From Trichuris trichiura (lineage: Eukaryota > Nematoda > Enoplea > Trichinellida > Trichuridae): 64,000 bases of DNA. The stretch lies in the NCBI GenBank assembly GCA_037903355.1, contig JBAJFE010000004.1, positions 3,658,001 through 3,722,000 of the forward strand, written 5' to 3'. The notes under the pieces were generated by a model that saw only the letters and a list, made by a program, of their open reading frames with translations, was not told where the DNA came from and searched no databases. The translations under genes and the position numbers were made by a program. Positions 1-11,510 of this stretch are shown piece by piece; position 1 is the stretch's first letter; each line of letters starts with the position of its first letter.

Positions 1-3000
1 GGTCAGTTCTAATGTCTACAGGCGTCATATCTCAGTGAATATAGACAAGAAGGCAGTCACCTTCCAGATTGACACCGGTTCTGATCTGATGATCATCTCC
101 GTGCAGACCTGGAAGCAACTTGGCTCACCGCCACTTAGCGACACTTCTTCAGTCAGAGCTACGACATACAATGGTGACACTATTCCACTACGAGGTAGCT
201 TTAGATGTGCATATTCTTTCGGCACTCACAGCGTCTCAGGAACGTGCTACGTGTCAGACATTAGTTCAAATAACCTACTCGGAGCAGAATGGATCTTCAA
301 ACTTGGTCTGTACGACCAACCGCTGAACAGCCTACAGTCTGACTTACAGCCGGAGGATGAACGGGCACTGATCTGCAGTCCTGAGATACATGCCTTAAGT
401 GCGTCAAACGCTCGTGAATACGTCTACCGCCGCTATCCTGAAATTTGTAGTGACAGCCTAGGACACTGTAAGTTCGCCAAGGCATCCCTACGCCTACGGC
501 CAGACGCGCAACCAGTGTTCCGCCCAAAGCGACCGGTACCATACGCTGTCGTACCACTAGTAGAAGCGGAGCTTGATCGTCTTGAAAAGTCAGGTGTAAT
601 CTCAAAGGTTAACTACTCCGCTTGGGCTGCACCTTTAGTGGCAGTAAGGAAGCGCGACGGTCGCCTGCGGCTCTGCGCAGATTTCTCTACAGGATTGAAT
701 GATGCTCTCGAAATGCATCAGTATCCCTTGCCGACACCTGAGGACATTTTCTCAACTCTCAACGGTGGAACAGTATTCTCCCAAATTGACTTCTCTGATG
801 CCTATCTCCAGATCGAAGTAAGTGAAGAGTCAAGAGAACTCTTGACACTTAATACGCACCGCGGTTTGTACCGTTACAACCGCCTTCCTTTTGGCGTAAA
901 GTCGGCACCAGGTATGTTTCAACAAATTATGGATACCTTGATCGCTGGTCTACATGGAGTAGTCGCATACTTGGACGACGTTATTGTGGTCGGAAAAACA
1001 GAAGAAGCCCATAAACGGAATCTGGACGCCCTTCTCCAAAGAATTGCGGAATGGGGATTTCACATTCGGCTGAGCAAATGTCAGTTTGCTATGCCTGAAG
1101 TCAATTATCTCGGCTGCATAATCAACAAGAACGGTCGCCGTCCGGACCCAAACAGAACGGCAGCTATTACTCGTATGCCAGTTCCTACAAATGTTTCACA
1201 ACTCCGCTCGTTCCTCGGGATGGTCAACCATTACGGCCAATTCATCCGGAACCTGTGCGATGTCAGAGCACCTCTTGACCGACTCCTTCGCAAAGACGCC
1301 AGATTTGAATGGACACCTCGATGTCAACAAGCGTTTGACCAAGTCATCTCCATCATCACCTCCGACTTACTCTTGGCTCATTATGACCCTCGCCAGGAGA
1401 TCATTGTTGCAGCGGATGCTTCTAATAACGGCCTTGGGGCAGTTATATCACACCGTTACGCTGACGGATCAGAGAAAGCTATCTCGCATTCTTCTCGTAT
1501 ACTCACCTCAGCAGAAACATACTACAGTCAAATTGAGAAAGAAGCGCTGGCCTTGATTTTTGCTCTGCGGAAATTTCACAAGATGATCCACGGACGCAGA
1601 TTTACGCTTCTTACTGATCACAAACCGCTACTCGCAATTTTTGGATCAAAAAGTGGGGTCCCTGTGTACACTGCAAGCCGTCTTCAACGATGGGCAACGA
1701 TGACCCTTGCCTACAATTTCACAGTGCAATATCGCCGCACCTCTTCTTTTGGACAGGCAGACGCCTTATCTAGGCTCATTGCGCCACAACCAAAAGACGA
1801 AGAAGTTGGCATTCCAGTGATCGAAGCTGAAATACAGCAAGTTCTGAGAGAGTCAATTCGTGCATTACCAGTGACAGCACGATTAAAGGCTGAGGAAACT
1901 GCCAAAGATTGGCTTTTACAACGCGTTATCAAGTCCCTTAGAAGCAACTGGCCTCGACATTGTTGCAGTCCAGAACTTAGAAAATTCTTCGATCGGAAAA
2001 GTTATCTTTCCTTGGTCGATGATTGCCTCATGTATGGGGAACGTGCTGTTATTCCGTCAACACTCCAACGGCGGGTGCTGCGGCAACTGCATGAGGGACA
2101 TCCAGGAGTTTCACGCATGAAAGCAATAGCTCGCAGCCACGCATACTGGCCAAAAATTGACTCAGACATCGAAAACGTCGTCCGCAGCTGCCAACGCTGC
2201 GCCGAAGCAGCAAAGTCGCCGATCAAAGTTGAGTTTTGTCCCTGGCCCAAAGCTCCACGCACGTGGGCACGAGTCCACATTGATTATGCTGGACCCTTTT
2301 TTGGTCACCATTTCTTAGTGATTGTTGATTCTTATTCAAAATGGCCTGAAATATTAATGACGGACCAGACAACAACTAGAGTTACGGTGAGATAACTCAA
2401 AGAAGTATTTTCTCGCTTCGGCATACCAGAAGTCATTGTCACTGATAACGGCACACAGTTTAGCTCTGCAGAATTTCAAGAGATGTGTGACGCAAATGGA
2501 ATTCAACACTTAAAGTCTCCGCCGTTCCACCCACAATCCAATGGCCAAGTTGAACGTTTCGTAGATACGTTCAAACGCGCACTTCACAAAATGAAAGGGA
2601 GAAACGAAACCATAGAAGACTTGCAAACGTTTCTTCTCGCGTATCGTTCCACACCAAATCCGACTATCAACGACGTTTCCCCAGCGGAAGCCTTGTTCGG
2701 TCGACCACTCAGGACGTCGTTAAGCTTACTTCGCCCAAGTCGTCAACCTGTCGGCTCTGAGCGCGATCGCGCTATGCAGGAACAGTTTAACAGGCACCAC
2801 AGAGCCAAGAAACGCGAGTTCTTCCCAGGTGAAGCCGTTATAGTTCGCGACTACAAACGGTCGATTACGAAACCATGTTGGACACCTGCACAAGTCCTTC
2901 GCCGTCATGGAAACTGCTTATATGACGTATGCGTCAACGGACTAGTGTGGAGAAGACACGCAAATCAGATTCGGTCACGGCTCGCGGTCGCACGGAATAC

Positions 3001-3187
3001 CGAAGCGGATTCGGATCTCCCCCTCTTCGACACGTTTGATTTACTACCTCCAACCGCTAAGGATGCGACCCCAGAGGAACGCATCCCGCACAAAGATCAT
3101 CCAAACCACGCACTTGGTAGACAAACACCGACAGTTGTTCGTCGTTCTTCTAGAAATAGGCGTCCGCCACGACGACTGTCATATTAG
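1..3187 (+). mobile_element. Ty3/gypsy retrotransposon, pol region (protease-RT-RNase H-integrase), one in-frame stop
   Basis: One reading frame runs from before base 35 to 3187, broken only by a TAA at 2393-2395. In order it shows an aspartic protease motif (FQIDTGSD, near base 70), a reverse transcriptase with the DFSDAYLQIEV and YLDDVIVVG blocks (YLDD as catalytic motif C, about base 970), an RNase H segment (AADASNNGLGAVIS, near 1410), the integrase zinc-binding region (HEGHPG through CQRC, 2090-2200), and the integrase catalytic core split by the stop (HIDYAGPF before it, VTDNGTQF and the PQSNGQVER block after). The PR-RT-RH-IN order places it in Ty3/gypsy rather than Copia. Gag and the 5' LTR lie outside the window. 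The stop sits inside the integrase core, so this copy should not make a full integrase unless the codon is read through. No second frameshift was seen, which suggests a fairly young copy. Confidence 0.92.
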
Positions 3188-3451
3188 CCCGACGGGGTAT
3201 CGCGCATTGTAACTCAATAACAAATCCGCGTTCGACTATCTACAGCGGGAAGGTGTTGTATATAGCAGCACTTAAACTACTCTTCCTTATCACGCACGTT
3301 GGGTCTCCTGCGAATCAGGACGACACGGTGTTGGGAGTGTCATTGTCAGTAGCTCGAGAAGTAGGTCGTTTTGTCGCTCTCTCTGAATTGCGTTCACGAG
3401 TAAACGTTCTTCACGTTGGCTGACTCTCTCACGCGCGCCCAAGTTACAACA
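3188..3451. other. Non-coding tail of the Ty3 element, possible partial 3' LTR
   Basis: This stretch follows the pol stop and runs up to the sharp start of homology with the 13.26 kb repeat (shared from AACGGCCAAACG onward). I see no gene. It may hold the 3' untranslated region and a truncated LTR, but no second LTR is in the window for comparison. Confidence 0.35.
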
Positions 3452-3760
3452 AAAACAAACGGCCAAACGTCGATTGAATGCTCGTTGGTCCTCATTTGTT
3501 CTCGTGCCGCCGTCGTGGAAGGTCGGTTGGAAGCTCGCTGCGCCGTCTGACTGACTAGGCGGGACCGAAACCTGACGGCTCAAGATAGAGCTGCCGGCAG
3601 TAGGTCTCTGCCAAAGTTGGTCGGATGGGGCGGCTTGCAACCATAAAGACCGACCTGACGGGCGTTACAATTTACGCTGATGACGGGTCCAGCGGAGACC
3701 CCAAAGCTCCGTTAACGTTTTTTAAATAAACGTTTAATGAACAACGGGTTAAAAAAACCC
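3452..3760 (+). repeat. Single arm of the hammerhead-bearing palindrome
   Basis: This segment matches the right arm of the palindromic element at 13227-13600 and, in reverse complement, its left arm at 12785-13155. Here only one arm exists and it ends leftward at the Ty3 tail. It contains the ribozyme-like core at 3677. Confidence 0.75.
3677..3705 (+). ncRNA. Hammerhead ribozyme-like motif, damaged core
   Basis: CTGATGA at 3677-3683 is followed by stem II (CGGGTC with GACCCC around a 7-base loop) and then CAAA where the hammerhead core needs GAAA. The G12-to-C change removes the general-base guanine, so cleavage is not expected. The flank CTCCGTTAACG resembles a palindromic stem III. Confidence 0.6.
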
Positions 3761-4747
3761 CTGAAAATGTTAGTATAAAAATTAAAAAAACCCGTTACGA
3801 AGAAAGAAAAAAGAAAAAAGGGGTTTATAAACAATCTGTAACTAAAGTTATCTCAAGAAATCACCTATATTTGGAAACATTTATTGTAGAAGGTTGCTGT
3901 TCTGAGTTAAAGCAAATGACAAGCGTCACTTGGCGTGATGAAGTCAGCGTTGTCTTTTCAACCAACTGATGCAATAAACTTCTGTTCTTACAAGACCACC
4001 ATTTCTCTAGTTCAGATAATCAAGTTTTTGTCATGTCAGTATTTTTTGATCCGCTCGTTTTTTCGTGCCAAGACATTACTTGTTTTTCAAGAAAATAAAT
4101 ATCCTTTTGTATGATGTAATGTTACGATGTTTCACCATGAAATTTGTGCTAGCTCCTTTTAGAGCAGCTAACATTCTGTCTTGGACAAAAATTGTCATCA
4201 CATGAGCTGCCGAAAAAGGCAAACCTGAAAAAGCAGGATCTTATCAACCTTGCCTCCGCCAGAAGTTGTGGCGGCAACTTCAATGGGTAATACGTGACGA
4301 AAGTGCGTTATGAAGTGTGATTAGCGGAACATCGGGAGGGACGTCTTACTGCGGGTAACTGAAAGCATGCCGAGCATTTGGGACAGGCAAAACAATGCAC
4401 CGTCAGTGGCGCATGCAGCAGTTGCGGTTATTTGCCTAGCGGATTACCTGCTGAGGAATTCCATAACAGTGCATGGAGTAGTGGCGGGAAGCGTCACTGA
4501 TTGGGTTACTGACCCTTGCGAAACAGTGAAAGTGAGGAAATAAAACAGGTGCGGAGAGACTGCTGGCGCGGGGAGCACAATGGGGTGACAGTGGTACATG
4601 CTGTGGTTTGGTTAGTGATTCGTCGAAAACATCGAAAGTCAACGGTCTGATGTGCGTTGCGCCATGTTAAACTGCGTACGGCTTATTCCGCGTTGTGACT
4701 ACGCTGACAAGCAATTCGTCTTGCAAGTACCTTTTGCAAATGAAGTA
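3761..4747. other. Non-coding duplicated block
   Basis: This block is nearly identical to 13577-14564. It contains no open frame longer than 70 codons and nothing I recognise. Confidence 0.6.
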
Positions 4748-5766
4748 CAGGCGGCCCTCGTTATCCGCGGTTAATTCGTCCAACATTTTGAGCATTTTAC
4801 CGCGTTAATTTGAATTCCGCGTTACATAGGCTACCTTATGAAGAAGGCTAAATAGCTTATATTTTAGCTGCGTATTTCGTCCTGTCCACTTGAATTTCTT
4901 CGGGAACGTCGAGGCAGCTACGAAATGAGCTGATGCTGTTTTCTCAGTGATCTTTAAGTTCTTGAGGTTGAAGCGCTTCACGTATTTTGCTAGCCATCCT
5001 TTGCTAGCGGCAAACCTTTTTCTCTTGTTCTCTGATACCACACAAGAGAAGTGCTACTATAAGCTCAGCGCTTTCTCCCGAATAACTTTCCCGTCGACGG
5101 CGACAGGCTTCCGCGACATGTCTGTGCTCTATCCAAATGCTTACCGCTTTCTCGGCCTTCACAATGACTTTGTTGCGAACTACAGCAGCTCTTTTTGCCA
5201 ATGAAGGGTCAGGATGCACGTTTCCTCGAATTTCAGCTTCCTGCTGTTTTATCTTAGCAATGCTCGATTCATTCTTCCGGATCCTGCGACCCATTTCGGT
5301 CGGCAAATGACAATCAGCTCTTCAAAAGATCAAGGACTTCTACTTTCTCATGAAGAGTAAGGACTCTACGCTGTCTCTTAGCCCTAGAGGAACCGCTAAC
5401 TTGCCTTCTGTAGTCCATCTTCCTATGCGACACCAGTTAAACGAAGCGAATGTTCAGACCTACCATGCTGCAGGGAAACTGATGTTTGCGCACGGCGAAT
5501 AGGCTCGACAACGCGCACGGAGCAATAATGAGCAGTCAGAAAAATGACAGGGCCTCATTAGCATTGTGCATGGTTAGAGAGCGTTGTAGGCAGAAAAGGT
5601 CTTTCGCGCCCGCGCAGACGATCACGCTGCTGCTCAGGCAGGCAACGACCTTAGTGCAACTATAATGCCAGCCAGCGGTGCGCATGTTTTTGTGAAAAGA
5701 TTACGTCACTAATTCACGCCGGACGAACCGCGTTGTATAGAATCCGCGGATAACGGGGGCCGCCTG
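4748..5766 (-). mobile_element. Tigger/pogo-like DNA transposon, internally deleted (unit 1 copy)
   Basis: Inverted terminal repeats read CAGGCGGCCCTCGTTATCC on the left and its near-perfect complement on the right, each bordered by TA, the target duplication of the Tc1/mariner-pogo superfamily. Inside, the minus strand has fragments of a CENP-B/Tigger-type N-terminal DNA-binding region (residues FAASKGWLAKYVKRFNLKN, about 4940-5000) and an upstream piece with KAEKAVSIWIE. The frames are interrupted and the DDE catalytic part is missing, so it is a non-autonomous, about 1-kb deletion derivative. The same element occupies the equivalent site in unit 2, so insertion preceded the duplication. 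Confidence 0.8.
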
Positions 5767-6462
5767 TAATGTAAATTAAGTTACTGCATTTTAACCAAGC
5801 ATTTTCCTGTGTTCCGAGCACGCCGTTCTTCGTCGGATGAAAGCACACTTAGGAATAAACAGGACACTATTTCTAAGGCTTTGGATGCTTTTTGACCTTT
5901 TCTTTGTTTTCTTCTGCTTTTAATACTCTAAACATTACTGCTCTCGGCCATGCAGAAACCGCGTAGACTTTTGATCCTTTAGATTTTGCTGATAGCATTA
6001 CGTGAACTAAATAGACCTGTGATTTATGTTGTCCGTAGCCGTAGTGACAAAAAAGGAAGTGAACGACTTGGCTCCCTTTTAACCAGAGACTGAGTGACAT
6101 AAATGTGCGTAAAATTCCTACGACAAATTTATGGTAGCAAAAGCATCAAACTTCTGAGTATTATCCCAATGAGTTGAGGATATCTCTGGACGAATATCTC
6201 TGGATACTTTTTAATTTCAAACACCATAGTATTAGTGTGCATAGTATAAACACATTTTTGACATTCTTGTAACGGTAAGAAAGAAGTTCTTTTCGACTTT
6301 CTGTTGGAGTGTAAATGACCACATGTTGTAACAGTCGATTTCAAAATTAGTGTCGATTCTTTATGTACTTCGTATGGCAGAAAGTTTTTTGAACAAATAA
6401 AACGCTTTATGGTTGAACGCCAACCGGATGTAGCTAACTTGCCTCAGCGCTCAAATGCATAC
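5767..6462. other. Non-coding block downstream of the galactosyltransferase copy, unit 1
   Basis: Two short minus-strand frames (75 and 71 codons, 5873-6100 and 6129-6344) also exist in unit 2, the first with an identical predicted product. They match nothing I know. The second contains KKYPEIFV, which also occurs in the neighbouring galactosyltransferase, so it may be a decayed exon fragment. Confidence 0.4.
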
Positions 6463-7697
6463 TCAGTTATAACAATCCATTGTTTTGCACAATTCCAACG
6501 TTTTCTTCCATAAGGCGTATCGTTTATTCAAGGACCCTGGTAAATGCACGAACACTATGGGAATATCAAAGAAGACTTTTCTTTCGCCGTAAGATTCGTA
6601 GATAGAGTTTATCTCAATGCGCTCTACGTTGGCTGTATTGGCCAGCAATCCAGTGATGTAAACATCATCTACCATAGAAATGGAGTAAGCTTAACGCTAT
6701 CCAGAAGTGGTTGAACTGCGGGCATGGTTAAACTATAGCTGCTTCCTGAGCAGAATCTTGGAAACACCGTCTCGTTGAATTCCTCGTACGGAACGTACCA
6801 TTTATCCTCTTCTCCACGCTCTACCCTCGTTCCTCTCCGAACAAAGCAATAGAATGCCTTTGGGGAACTCTCTAGAGCTTTTCGCTTTCGGAAGAATCGC
6901 ATAATGCCGAAAGTGTTTACATGCACATCGTCATCGACTTTTAAAATGTACTTCGCGTTTGGGCAATATTTTGCCGCCCAATTGAGCCAGGAAATTGCTT
7001 TCAGCGACATGTTGTGGTAATTGTCAGTAAAGTTGAATTGAACGATGTCTTCGTAGGTTTCCCATTCCCGTTGCAATGTCGCCTGCACGGAGGGATGCTG
7101 TGGATCTTCGCCAACAGCGAATACCACGGCTAATTTAAACTTTTTATAGAATTCGCGGTTAGCCCATGTTTTGCGTATTAAGCTTCTTCTTTTGAAATTC
7201 CTCGGACCGCTGTGCACAATTGCTATGACGAATATTTCTGGATACTTTTTCTGGCAAAAATCTTCACGGAGTAGAACGTAGCGAAAGCAGCTTGAAACTG
7301 TCTTATTTGGCCTGTACAAAAGCTTGACTGGAAAGGTATGCACTTGTGAGCACTCAATTCTCATATCATTTGAAACAGTTTCCTTTGGGTCATAACGCAT
7401 TGAACTTGCAGGTTGACTGTATTGGAGGTCATTTGTCTGAGTGGAAGTTAACTCATTGTGTTCCTCAAGTGAACGCATTGTCTGGCTGTTTTTCGCGTGA
7501 TTTGTGACTGTGGAAAAAGATTCGTTATAGTTATCAGAAGGTGTTCTTATAGATATACTTCCTGACTCACTTATTTCTTGCGCGTTAGAAACAAGTGACT
7601 GTCTTGATGATGTTTCAGTAAAAAGGAATATGAGTATAACGCAGCTGATCGTCTCATTGAATAGCATCGCTGGGAGTTCACCAAGAAGTTTCAGCAC
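6463..7697 (-). pseudogene. Beta-1,3-galactosyltransferase-like gene, frameshifted (unit 1 copy)
   Basis: This copy is close in sequence to the open copy at 16280-17536 and carries the GT31 signatures: RRSLIRKTWAN, a VDDD metal-binding motif (LKVDDDVHVN), and an FCSGSSYSLT motif. At about 6672 one C of a CCC run is missing compared with the unit 2 copy. The frame is lost just after FLW, so the conserved acidic VDD(V/A)YITG block and the C-terminal 70 residues fall in another frame (6463-6675). The product would lack the acidic block that GT31 enzymes use near the active site. The rest is well preserved, so inactivation looks recent. An intron or assembly error cannot be excluded. Confidence 0.8.
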
Positions 7698-7890
7698 TAC
7701 GGTCTGAATGCTTTGCGCCTACTAGAAATATGCATGTAAAGTTTTTAAAATGTTTCAGAATTTTACCGCGTGAAAATCCTTCATGCTTGATTAACGTAAC
7801 CAATACTGTTTGGGACGTAGTCGTCAACATTTCGAAATCGCGTTTATTAGTTTGCTAATTTACTTTTTAATTCTGGAAGCATTACTTTTG

Positions 7891-8129
7891 AAGATGTGAT
7901 GCTTTTGTACGGGACTATATGTTTTCATATTGAAATGTCTTTATTACGGATTCGATGCGCCGTTGAGATGTAGAATAAATACAAAGTCACACACATCATT
8001 GAACCGGTGAAGACGGGTCGCGGCAGGACCGAAAGCTCCCGAGAGAGAAAAAACTTTTTGTTTATTCTACATCTCAACGGGACATCGAATCCGTAATAAA
8101 GAGATTTCAATATGAAAGCATAATTTTTA
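7891..8129 (+). mobile_element. Short hammerhead-bearing insertion with inverted repeats, PLE-derived
   Basis: Unit 2 reads ATTACTTTTG directly into TCTTTTTAG, while unit 1 has about 239 extra bases between these flanks, so the insertion limits are set by an empty site. The insert has inverted repeats (7927-7980 with 8059-8115, sharing TTACGGATTCGATG and TTGAGATGTAGAATAAA), a ribozyme-like core between them, and the sequence GTACGGGAC near its left end, which also ends the Penelope element at 47.2 kb. It encodes no protein. Confidence 0.7.
8007..8034 (+). ncRNA. Hammerhead ribozyme-like motif, degenerate
   Basis: The core reads GTGAAGA instead of CTGANGA, followed by CGGGTC, a 7-base loop, a shortened GACCG strand and GAAA. 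The C3-to-G change and the lost stem II base predict an inactive ribozyme. Confidence 0.5.
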
Positions 8130-8694
8130 TCTTTTTAGATTAAATTTTTTATTTAAAGAAAGTGTATTGTCATGTTCACAAACAGCGTGCTGATTCCATA
8201 CGTATTTTGGAAAAAAACATAGTAATCTGGCGCGTATGTATTCTTATAGTTTGGGAAAGGCATCATTCGGCTGAATTTACTCTTCATACAACCATTTACT
8301 GAATAATAAACAGAAACTTACGCTACGCCAGTGCTTTCGTAAACTCGATTCGAGAAACGAATGTAAAAATGTCACTGAGAGTCTCAATCACATGGAGAGC
8401 ACTCGACACGCTGTAACATTCTACTGTAGCCGTAACTGATCATTAGGTACTTGCAACACGTTGTACCTGACTTCCCTGTTTGACTGCACGTTCCGTATTT
8501 TTCCATTTGCGATAATCATGTGCGTGTGACTTGTGGGTGATGCCTTCAGGCGAAAATGTAAAACAGCCCGACTTGTTGGTGAGTAGGAAGATCGCCTTCT
8601 TGGCAACAAACAGTTTACCGCGTCAGAGTTTTGCAAGCTGTTTAACTGGGATTAGCGTCATTTATAGAATAAAATGTGTTCCCAGCAACTGTTA

Positions 8695-8783
8695 TCCTAT
8701 GAGCCGGATTTGAACCAGCGACCTATCGATGCTCACTTCTAGAACACTACAGTCCACCGATCTGCCAACTGAGCTACCAGAGG
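8695..8783 (-). tRNA. tRNA-Tyr (GTA) with intron, degenerate copy
   Basis: This is an 89-bp tRNA-Tyr with anticodon GTA and an intron of about 16 bases one base after the anticodon (TGTTCTAGAAGTGAGC). The acceptor 3' strand (TCATAGG), one D-stem base (CAGATCGG) and an anticodon-stem base differ from the intact copies. It is probably a pseudogene. It corresponds to the unit 2 copy at 18314. Confidence 0.75.
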
Positions 8784-9275
8784 ATGATTTGATTACATCA
8801 CAAGCTAAGAAGTGACCATATCATTAGTTCAACAAGAACGTTCTTCTGTCCGTCGTCAAGCATATGACGTGAATGCAAATCAGGTCAGCTTTCTTTCGTC
8901 TGGCAGTCCTATGCAAACTGTATTTCTTTATGTGGACCAGTAACTTCATCCGGCAGAAATCCCGCTATAAAAAAAGAAGATCGGAACAAAATTTCTGCAC
9001 GCCTGTTACAGGGGAGCAGAAGAAAAAGGCAGCTTTATCAGTTCATTGCATATGATGGGAACAAAGTGGTTCCCCCAGGGAATTGAACTGCTCTATGAAT
9101 TATTCTCAGTTGTCATAATAAGCCAACAGTTCATAACGTTTCCTCTTTTCTTTGCTATTGGACCTTCTTAAACTTTGCACCCGTTACCCTTTTACTCCCA
9201 ACCTTAGATCTTCAGAAATACTCAACATTATTGTACGGAAAAGCCACCCGTTCAAAAATTGTTTAATTGCCACGC

Positions 9276-9304
9276 TTTCGGGGATCACCTGTCCCCGTCT
9301 TCAG
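9276..9304 (-). ncRNA. Hammerhead ribozyme motif, intact core
   Basis: On the minus strand CTGAAGA is followed by a perfect 6-bp stem II (CGGGGA/TCCCCG, 7-base loop) and GAAA. All conserved core bases are present. It faces away from the motif at 9375, a divergent arrangement. Confidence 0.72.
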
Positions 9305-9374
9305 CGCAGGTAACTGACCCAGAAATACTCATCTTATCGATAATGGATATATTAATATCCATAATTTAGAACCG

Positions 9375-9402
9375 CTGAACACGGGTCTCGGTTGACCCGA
9401 AA
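9375..9402 (+). ncRNA. Hammerhead ribozyme-like motif, damaged core
   Basis: CTGAACA replaces CTGANGA (G8 to C, the general-acid guanosine). Stem II (CGGGTC/GACCCG) and GAAA are intact, and TCTCCGGAG follows as a palindromic stem III candidate. Cleavage is not expected. Confidence 0.6.
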
Positions 9403-9536
9403 TCTCCGGAGTTAGCACGCATTAAACGGGAATCTATTCCGTAATAACGCTTTGCATTATGAAAACATACGCTCCCGTACCAAGAAACCACATTTTCAAG
9501 GCGTACATCACTCGTAAAACAGGTTATATAGTCCAG

Positions 9537-11073
9537 CTAACGGACTTCACGTGGGTTACGCGCTCCTGAGCCTCGGTGTAAATAACGAATTACCGTCCCT
9601 CTAAGAGGTAACGGAAGTGGCGAACCGCTAAGTAGGCCTCTAGAAGCTCTGCCGAAAGCACTGTACTTGCTTTCACGAGGCTGAAAGCGATGTGAAAAGA
9701 AAGAAAAAGAGTTTCCAAACGCTGTTTTCTTTCTGTTGTAACACAGCACCGGCAGCGTTGTCAAGATGCGATGTTGAACAGAGTGACGAACGACTTCATC
9801 GGGTGTGGTAGAGGAGGTGAGCACAGGGAAACAGAACAGAACCGACTCCGGAGACCTATTGGCCCAGCACAGGGCGAATGTATATTTCCCGTGGACTCTT
9901 TGCAGCGGTGTTCCTTTCGCAAGTGCATAGGTGCCAGCATTTATTAAGCGCTTTCTCTTGACGTCGACGCTTAAGTTAAAATGGCAAATGTCGGCAACTA
10001 AAAATGAACATGTCGTCAGCTTTCCGATGCCCAGATCAAAAGCCATGAGGCGGCACCCAACGGTAAAAATGTGACTACCGTTTGCAGCTAGGAGGGAGAC
10101 GTTGCCGGAATCTTGTTGACGACCGTAATTTCGAGCAGGCATATGTAATGCGCTAATGTCTGAGCCGGTGTCCACGAGGAAACGCAACTTTGATAGTTTA
10201 TCCTGAATGAGGAAAAGGCGGTGATCAGCGAACGACTCCTTATGGCAGAGTGCCAGGAAAGTACAGGTGTCCCGTTTACCTGTGAAGGCACACGGTGACT
10301 GGCAGTGTCGCGCGCGGCGACTGAACCAGCGGTGATCGTGGGCGCTGAGCACGGAGACTGTTCGTTCGACTTTCCGAACAGACCTTGTTTGGCGAATGTC
10401 TCCGGGAGGAAGCAACTGCCAGAGCGCGTAGCTGACTGCGCAGATCAGCAACTTCTTGCTGCAAGCGTTCGAGCTCACCCGGGCGGTTGGCAAGTCTGTC
10501 CTTAGTGACTAAATTCACCGTGTCGCTATCAGTCACCAATTCGCCAGCTGCGTGAGCCAAATCCTCAATATCTGTAGTTCTCTTGGCCTTCGAAACTAGT
10601 TGAACGGTGGGTGGCAAACGAAATTGAGATAGCGGGCGAGAAGACGGGCCGTTTGGGTTAACCAGGCCCGTTGCTACTCTCTGCATCTCGCGCAGCAAGC
10701 AAGTTGGCCGCTGGTCTCCTAACGGTATCGTCTGCATGAGGGAACGGAAACGGTCTTCCGTTGACGGCATGAATCTCTCGAGTAACTTGAACTTAAGATG
10801 TTCATATGGAGTCTCACCGTGTCGTTCGAAGAGATCGTCGACTTCTCCTGCGACAGTGTCGGTCAGGGCGGCGATCGTGTAATAAAATTTGATCGTGGAC
10901 GACGCAATTTTGGAAAAGGCAAATTGAGCCTCTGCCTGAGCGAACCATAGTCTCGCAGAGTGGGGCCTAAAGGGCGGTAGCTTGACAGCGACGGCGGCTG
11001 CAAGGCGGGTATGTCCCATTGGAGAGAGCTCCGTGTTTCTCTCTGCTAACGGGTCATCAGTTGCAGAGAACAT
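9537..11073 (-). pseudogene. Ty3/gypsy gag-protease fragment, broken
   Basis: The minus strand begins with a gag-like frame (10276-11073) reading LPPFRPHSARLWFAQAEAQF, a block typical of gag proteins of one Ty3/gypsy group in invertebrates. Another frame (9537-10493) holds a retropepsin motif, FLVDTGSDISALHMPA. The two frames overlap and require at least one frame change, and there is no reverse transcriptase downstream, so this is a truncated, defective copy. The protease sequence is unlike that of the element at 1-3187, so it belongs to a different Ty3 lineage. It interrupts unit 1 only. No virus-like envelope gene is seen. Confidence 0.82.
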
Positions 11074-11201
11074 AGTAAAATCGAGAACTCGTAGCAGGGA
11101 AGGAGAATACAGTACATATATATATATTGTGCGTAAGTGTGGGTCCGCTACAGCTTAATCAATTTTCAAAGCCAAAACCTGTGAAGTTGTGCGCATGGTG
11201 A

Positions 11202-11290
11202 TCCTCTGAACAGAATTTGAACGACCGACCTATGGATGTCCGCGTCAACGACACTACAGTCCACCGCTCTGCCAACTGAGCTATCAGAAA
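11202..11290 (-). tRNA. tRNA-Tyr (GTA)-like pseudogene
   Basis: It keeps the anticodon region ACTGTAG, the intron position and the D arm, but the acceptor 5' strand reads TTTCTGA and the T arm is altered (GTCGTTCAAATTCTG) so it no longer pairs. It is likely non-functional. The intact counterpart is at 19149. Confidence 0.72.
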
Positions 11291-11510
11291 ATGGGTAGTG
11301 GTAAAGTTACTTAAGAACATTCCCCATCGCCTGAAATCAGTGATGCTGTTACAAAGTACCCAATTATTACAATGAATATTTTGCATTTAAACTTTCAGCG
11401 CAATGTTTTCATAATTCAGTTCGGGGATACTCGTAGTTAAACGCGTCTTATTGCTATGCGTACAACGTTGTTTTGCCGCGGATTAAGGCTTACAGTTGGT
11501 CTGTCAGCAT

